Source: Flavobacteriaceae bacterium (GTDB taxonomy: Bacteria; Bacteroidota; Bacteroidia; Flavobacteriales; Flavobacteriaceae). Taken from it: DNA of 5,978 bases. Below the pieces are notes generated by a model. It ran no database searches and had not been told where the DNA came from. It saw only the letters and a list, made by a program, of their open reading frames with translations. The stretch lies in NCBI GenBank assembly GCA_015493405.1, contig WGDF01000074.1:1-5978 (forward strand). Reading direction: 5' to 3'. The translations under genes and the position numbers were made by a program. Shown in pieces: positions 5,918 to 5,978 of this stretch (position 1 is its first letter; each line of letters begins with the position of its first letter).

Positions 5918-5978
5918 TGAAAAAATTGTATGCTGATGCTATTCAATTTTAATGAAGTTTTTATTTGTAAATATGATA

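Noticed and set aside
5933..5946. Second FNR-box-like sequence upstream of rel (TTGAA-TAGC-ATCAG on the minus strand)
   Set aside because: It matches eight of ten positions, lacks the long flanking palindrome, and its centre is only about 33 bp from the predicted start site, so chance is more likely than autogenous or shared control.
1..5978. Mobile elements, CRISPR arrays, tRNA/rRNA genes, riboswitches or a novel defence cassette
   Set aside because: No direct-repeat array, terminal inverted repeats, transposase or integrase, tRNA-like cloverleaf or toxin-antitoxin-like pair was visible; all genes are core or common accessory families with similar base composition.

Overview
The window reads as a chromosomal segment of a Bacteroidota bacterium, most likely a flavobacterium. 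Three things point there: AT-rich, lysine/asparagine/isoleucine-rich coding sequence; a PorQ-type type IX secretion protein, a system confined to this phylum; and promoter elements of the Bacteroidota form TAnnTTTG in place of the enterobacterial -10 box. All seven genes lie on the minus strand, so transcription runs from high to low coordinates.

In transcription order the layout is: a bifunctional (p)ppGpp synthetase/hydrolase (rel, 5892-3670) behind an exact TATATTTG element; porQ (3627-2608); cmk, cytidylate kinase (2604-1912), only 3 nt after porQ; a YbjQ/UPF0145 protein (1888-1574); a 39-residue single-pass membrane protein (1574-1455) whose ATG overlaps the ybjQ stop by one base; a Crp/Fnr-type regulator (1416-853); and the first 251 codons of a TolC-family outer-membrane efflux protein (754 to the window edge). 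The gaps are 42, 3, 23, -1, 38 and 98 nt. porQ through the small membrane gene therefore looks like one operon, while rel, the regulator and the TolC gene each have a candidate promoter element.

The most interesting signal is the 98-nt gap between the regulator and the TolC gene. It holds a 24-bp palindrome (809-832) with 9-bp arms and an FNR-box-like core, TTGAC-CTAT-ATCAA. The palindrome is centred about 40-41 bp upstream of the start site predicted from an exact TACTTTTG element (784-791), the class II activator position. The regulator's recognition helix carries the E-T-x-S-R pattern of E. coli FNR, which fits a TTGA half-site, yet the protein lacks an Fe-S cysteine cluster and a recognisable cAMP phosphate-binding cassette. 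The inference is a local circuit in which this regulator activates an efflux operon beginning with the TolC gene.

Otherwise the content is ordinary core genome. I saw no tRNA, rRNA, CRISPR array, insertion sequence, prophage or clear intrinsic terminator, and no gene-free stretch longer than 98 nt between genes.
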